Assembly: GCA_047495785.1 (NCBI GenBank)
Contig: JBLDXI010000015.1
Coordinates: 5,022,001 to 5,086,000, forward strand
DNA length: 64,000 nt
Direction of reading: 5' to 3'
Source of the DNA: Lepidodermella squamata
Lineage: Eukaryota > Gastrotricha
Position numbers and translations under genes: made by a program. Position 1 is the stretch's first letter; every line of letters starts with the position of its first letter. This document shows, piece after piece, positions 59,672 to 64,000 of this stretch. Under the pieces are notes generated by a model. It was not told where the DNA came from, did not search any database, and was given only the letters and a program-made list of their open reading frames with translations.

Positions 59672-61418
59672 TCAAAGGTGGCCGGCCTTAGCCCTGATCT
59701 GCTGACGCCACTGTGCCAGAACCTCTTCAATGCCTTTGCCGTAATCAGGATGACATTTGCTGAACTCCGCGACTGCTCGCTTTTGAATAAACTCCTGCGC
59801 GTCCTTAAGGTGGTTGCCAATATTTTGCACCAATCGCTTTCGCTCTTCCGGCTTCAGCACCTTAGTCCAAAATGCGCCGACCTGCGAGTAGTTATCTTCA
59901 TCGCCAGTTTCGTAGCGCGCAACGTCGCCCGTCGTCGTGAAGCGATGTTCCGTAAACCGGGCAGGGTCGTGATTAGGACCAGAAAATGAATTCGGAAAAT
60001 AATTCGGCGCTCCGCCTTGGTTATCGGTGACACAAGCCGGTCCATCGCGTTGATAATTGCGGACCGGGCATGCGAACGGCTTGTTGACCGGGATTTGTTG
60101 GTAGTTAGTACCCAAGCGGTGGCGATGGGTGTCCGAGTAGGAATACAGACGACCTTGAAGCATCTTGTCCGGTGAGGCCTCAATGCCAGGCACCTGTGAA
60201 AACGAAAAATTGCGAAAACCTTTTTCACGACTCACTCGCCACCTACCAAGTGCGCAGGGCTAAACGCGATTTGCTCCACTTCAGCGAAATAATTCGCAGG
60301 GTTGCGATTCAAAACCAGCTGCCCAACAGGGATCAGAGGGAATTGCGAATGTGGCCAAACCTTGGTCAAATCAAACGGGTTCCAGGGCAGCTTTTCAGCC
60401 TCAGCGAAAGTCATAATTTGGATAAAGCACGACCATGATGGGTGATTTTCGCCGGCAATTGCGTTGAACAAATCCCGAATACCGTAGTCGGGATCTTTCA
60501 TCGCCGTCTCAGCAGCTTCCTTCGCATGCAAGCACTTGATACCTTGGTTGGTCTGAAAATCGGTGTGAAAGTTACGGACCTTCTTATGTCCTATCAATCA
60601 AACCTATACCTTGAAATGAAACTTGGTATAAAAAGCCTGGCCGTTAGCATTGACCAACTTGAAAGTGTGGGAGCCGTAGCCATTCATGTGCCGGTATCCA
60701 TCGGGAACACCGCGGTCGGAGAACAAAAAGGAGACCTGGTGCAAGCTTTCAGGTCTCAGCGTAATGAAATCCCAAAACATGTCAGCGTCTTTCAAATGCG
60801 TCACAGGATTTCGCTTTTGAGTGTGGATAAAGCTGGGGAAGAACATAGGATCGCGGATGAAGAAAATGGGCTGAAATAGGAATCATAAGATGGCATTGAC
60901 AGCAAGTATTCTCAACCTACCGTGTTGTTTCCAACCAAATCCCAATTTCCTTCTTCGGTGTAAAACTTCATGGCAAAACCTCGCGGATCAAACACGGTGT
61001 CAGCTGAACCACTTTCACCTCCAACCGTTGAAAAGCGAACAGCCACGGGGGTGCGCTTGCCGACGCGATTGAATATATTCGCCTTGCAGTACTTCGAGAT
61101 GTCATGAGTCACTTCAAAGTAGCCGAATGCGCCAGCACCTTTAGCATGAACCACTCGCTCAGGAATCCGCTCGCGTCCGAAATGGGACATTTCATCCTGG
61201 CAAAAAACACAGTATTTCGAAGATTATTTGACGTTCAATTAACTCACCACAAATACGAAATCTTGCATCAATAGGGGCCCACGGGGCCCGGCGGTTTGTA
61301 TGGCCAACTTATTGCCTATGGGGGCACCATTCGCTGTCGTCAACAGTTCACCCGGAGCATTCTTCTTCGAATCTTTGTGCTCCTTCAACTGATCAGCGGC
61401 CTTGTCACGCTGGGCCAT
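59672..61418 (-). CDS. cat: Catalase
   Basis: Five exons, 61248-61418, 60921-61196, 60610-60870, 60247-60552 and 59672-60193, all in phase 0, give 511 residues. This haem enzyme turns hydrogen peroxide into water and oxygen, usually in peroxisomes. The distal His lies in [16 protein letters not shown], the Asn in WDLVGNNT, and the proximal haem-ligand Tyr in [26 protein letters not shown] and [13 protein letters not shown] are signature regions of the family. The protein ends in AGHL, which is only a weak match to a C-terminal peroxisome signal. The start ATG at 61418 gives [15 protein letters not shown], a typical catalase N-terminus. Confidence 0.97.
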
Positions 61419-61683
61419 TGCTCTCGCAGTAAATCAACGATTAAATTCTAAATTTGAAATTCAGATGTAACATAAAATGTGTTCCGAGTTTAATAAGACA
61501 AGGACACGATAAAAATAATCGATTATCAAGCGCGGGCACTTCCTTTAAAGCTTCTTCTTTTGAGTTCACAACGTGACGCACTGACATTTTTTCTCGAAAA
61601 TCAAGGCTGGCACTTGAAAGATTTGGTTATAAATTACTAGACATACAACAAGCTTCTCTGATCGTCTAAACAGTTTTAACAAA

Positions 61684-61848
61684 TCATTGACGCATAAATC
61701 GAGCAAGCATAATTTTGAGCGCCTCAGTAGACGCGAATAGTGGGAAGCAGAAAAATAATATCGCACCGAAATCGAATATTGGCGTAAATTGAAAGAGCTG
61801 ACTATAATCGGGTTGAAACTGGGAACTACCCTGGTTTATAACACTCAT
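61684..61848 (-). CDS. Possible small membrane protein
   Basis: A 54-codon frame in the 484-bp gap between Rictor and catalase, same strand. It starts MSVINQGSSQ and has one hydrophobic helix (FGAILFFCFPLF) followed by a short tail ending RFMRQ. I do not recognise it. An in-frame ATG lies six codons upstream (61866). The gap could equally be just UTR sequence. Confidence 0.25.
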   Translation of the reverse strand: MSVINQGSSQFQPDYSQLFQFTPIFDFGAILFFCFPLFASTEALKIMLARFMRQ

Positions 61849-61902
61849 CACATTTAAGGGATACAAAAATCATCACATAATACTACGCAGCCGGCCGTCA
61901 AA

Positions 61903-64000
61903 TCATATGACGGAAGTATTCAATTCACGAGCAATTGAAACGAGCTGAAAACAGAAAAAGACCTTGAAATTTAATTTTTTGTTTAGCAATTTTTTTGCAA
62001 ACCTGAGGGAATGAAACCGTGTCAAACAGAGTATGGACGAACAGACGGCTCAGCCGAGGCAATGCCAACTTAGCCATCAAAGCGACAACTTCGCTATATA
62101 GGCAGCCATCACTTGCCAAGTGGCGATTGTTCGCGAAATGACTAAACAAAAGCACTGAAATTCAGCAAAACAAAACACATGAGCTTCTATGTTACCTCTG
62201 AAGCAACTTAGGCGTTCGGTTCGCCCAAACTTGAAGGGAAACAATCAACCATAAAACTTGCTGCCAGTCATCCTTAACCGCTACTTTCGCTTCATTGTTA
62301 GTGATGCAACAAATCAAGCATTGCGAAGAATTATGTTCTTTAATGATATTGGCGCCCTGACCAGGAGGAAACGACTGCTCATCGCTCGCCATTTTCGCCA
62401 AACTAGCCGAGAGTGCCATCGACATTTTTCGAGGCAATGGAGCGGCATCAGTCAAGCTGGGCTGAAATCCGGGAATATTGCTCAGGGTGTCTTGAAGCAG
62501 GTCGGACACGCTGGGAGGCAAGAAAACCCCAACAGCAGCTTTGCCTATAACCGACAGGTCCTCCATTGGTAAGTAAAAGGTTGATGCTGGTAGGGCGAAA
62601 TCGTCAAGCTCAGAAGTAGCGTGGAAAAACGACTTTTCCAAGACCGGTTGAAACTCCTCAGAGTTGAGTTTCCCTCTGAATGAGGAAGCCCTTAACATAA
62701 GGGGTATGTTTGGATCGCCATTGTCACTCAATTGGCTCAAACTGGGAGCAGTTGGCAAGCCCAGATGCGGAGAGCCGTGTTTGAATGGCGAACCAGAGAC
62801 AGAGTTACCAGAACTTGCTCTGGAACCGGAACGACCATCGCCCAGCTCTATACTCTTCGATTTATCTCTCGAAACAGGTAAAGAAGCCATAGGAGTTTGC
62901 GCGTGGTCTTTAATCGACCCTTCGGTCGAGGTTCTCGCTTTCGAATCAGACGGAAAAAATGCATTATCATCGCTTTGGTCGTACGTAACACTCGTCGTTT
63001 TAAAACGCGAAGGTTTGAACATACTACTCAGTCGGCTGCCAATCGACGATATTGAACTCATTTGACGTCGAACGATTGGTCGGGCAACTTTCGATTCCTC
63101 AACAGTAGAATTGCCTCTTGTTACTGGGAGAGACGGTCGCTGGCCCAGCATAGGCCGAGCTGGCGCGGAGTGACCGTTATTTCTTGCGAGTTCCGAGGCG
63201 ATATCTATGCTTTCAGCTGAAGATGTCGAAGAGGAGGAGTATGTATCAAAGAGGACAGGTGGCAGCTCGTTTGTGCTAAACCTGCGCATTTTAGTTGAAG
63301 ACATCGAACTGCGGCTTTCGTGCGGAGAGTCGACGATGTTGATGTCGGGAATAGCGGAAGCGACTCTGTGAATACCAGGCGATCCATCCACGTCAATCAC
63401 AGGCAATGACAAGGCGCTATGATTGGCTCTATTCAAGGTCGACTTTCGCCTTCGATCAACCCATTCGCATTCTTTCAACATGTCGGGATCGACGGAATTA
63501 GCAACACTGCTGAGAGCGATCAAAGCTGTTCCTCGAATCGAAAAAACCGGTGAAGATCGCGACAACGAATGAAAAGCTGCGATCATGTTGAACCCGTTGA
63601 AATGGGGGCTTGAAGTTAGCCAATCCGATCCCAAAGGGGATGAGCCTATATTCGCCAATATGCAAATTGAGCTGCGAATGGAAGCAACAACCGAACTGCT
63701 GTAAGGTGACTGGTCAACTTTCAAATCGCAGAAAGCGTAATAGGTAACGATTTCACAGCATCGGCGAACGAATTCAACTGTGTTTTGATTAAGCAGCATA
63801 ATGCCCAGCTGCGAACGAGCCATCATGCTGAAAATGGAAGACGGGAAGTGGCGTCCGGGTAATTTCAGCCGTTGATGACTTCGCACGTTTGAATAGTGCT
63901 CAGCTGTACCGGGCTGGCGTGAAAACGAGCTCGAAAACGACTCCGTGAAAATTTCATCGTAAAATTGCGAATACGTTACTTGCAATGATTCGTTAGCCCA
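61903..64000 (-). CDS. rictor: Rictor, TORC2 subunit, C-terminal part (cut by window edge)
   Basis: Three exons are visible: 62196-64000 (open to the edge), 62003-62141 and 61903-61944, giving 661 residues plus stop. Rictor is the scaffold of TOR complex 2. The fragment begins in the helical-repeat region: LPGRHFPSSIFSMMARSQLG, then ILANIGSSPLGSDWL and VFSIRGTALIALSSVA, which match conserved Rictor blocks, and WVDRRR. A Ser-rich, phospho-site-like linker of about 300 residues follows. The end has SHFANNRHLASDGCLYSEV and RLSRLFVHTLFDTVSF, matching the conserved Rictor C-terminus. The second exon uses the acceptor TTTGTTTAG at 62142; an alternative TTTCAG nearby would put a stop in frame. Confidence 0.85.

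Noticed and set aside
61684-61866. Reading the small frame as a known mitochondrial import or GPI subunit
   Set aside because: The helix is generic and I could not match any specific small-protein family, so no name was given.

Overview
This window is nuclear DNA from an animal. Genes are split by many short introns (mostly about 50-90 nt, GT..AG) on both strands. Every recognisable protein is a metazoan family: sushi/CCP multidomain protein, CELF/Bruno RNA-binding protein, PIG-M, mTERF, SENP6/7-like protease, ACP6-like phosphatase, Rictor and catalase. Tight same-strand gene spacing, and splice-acceptor-like TTTCATTGTAG or TTGTTGCAG motifs directly in front of start codons that follow another gene, suggest spliced-leader trans-splicing and operons. 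That would fit a nematode or another small invertebrate lineage. I cannot name the species.

Layout. 1-2.0 kb: no supported gene. 2.0-2.7 kb (-): Cys-type glutathione peroxidase, first exon not found. 4.8-19.5 kb (-): one 24-exon gene that I reconstruct as about 3,542 residues: signal peptide, about 29 CCP/sushi domains, seven copies of a repeated roughly 150-residue module I cannot name, a Cys-rich stalk, one transmembrane helix and a short tail. 19.5-26.1 kb: a long, often GC-rich stretch without a supported gene. 26.1-27.5 kb (-): ACP6-like histidine acid phosphatase. 28.4-30.1 kb: nested inverted-repeat elements, including a 571-bp MITE packed with TGTTCATGAACA palindromes. 30.6-30.9 kb: a decayed LINE relic. 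32.6-34.9 kb (+): Ulp2/SENP6-7-like SUMO protease. 35.5-36.1 kb (+): a weakly supported small two-exon gene. 37.9-44.2 kb (-): CELF-family RNA-binding protein with long 5' introns and a probable alternative first exon that skips RRM1.

44.2-47.6 kb: no supported gene. 47.6-50.0 kb (-): mTERF protein and GPI mannosyltransferase PIG-M, 45 bp apart and probably one transcription unit. 50.6 kb: hexanucleotide tandem repeat. 51.1-51.4 kb (-): LINE C-terminal fragment. 52.0-58.6 kb (+): mitochondrial acetyl-CoA acetyltransferase, ribosomal protein L21, a truncated and broken copy of a class V aminotransferase, a 455-bp TA-flanked MITE, the intact aminotransferase, and an Rpp25/Alba protein. 59.7-61.4 kb (-): catalase. 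61.9 kb to the right edge (-): C-terminal part of Rictor, a TORC2 subunit.

Most genes are housekeeping: antioxidant defence (GPx, catalase), mitochondrial metabolism and expression (ACAT, mTERF), RNA processing (CELF, Rpp25), translation (RPL21), GPI anchors (PIG-M), SUMO removal and TOR signalling. The unusual gene is the giant CCP membrane protein with the repeated unnamed module. All exon joins were made by eye from splice sites and reading frame; none is supported by transcript data here.
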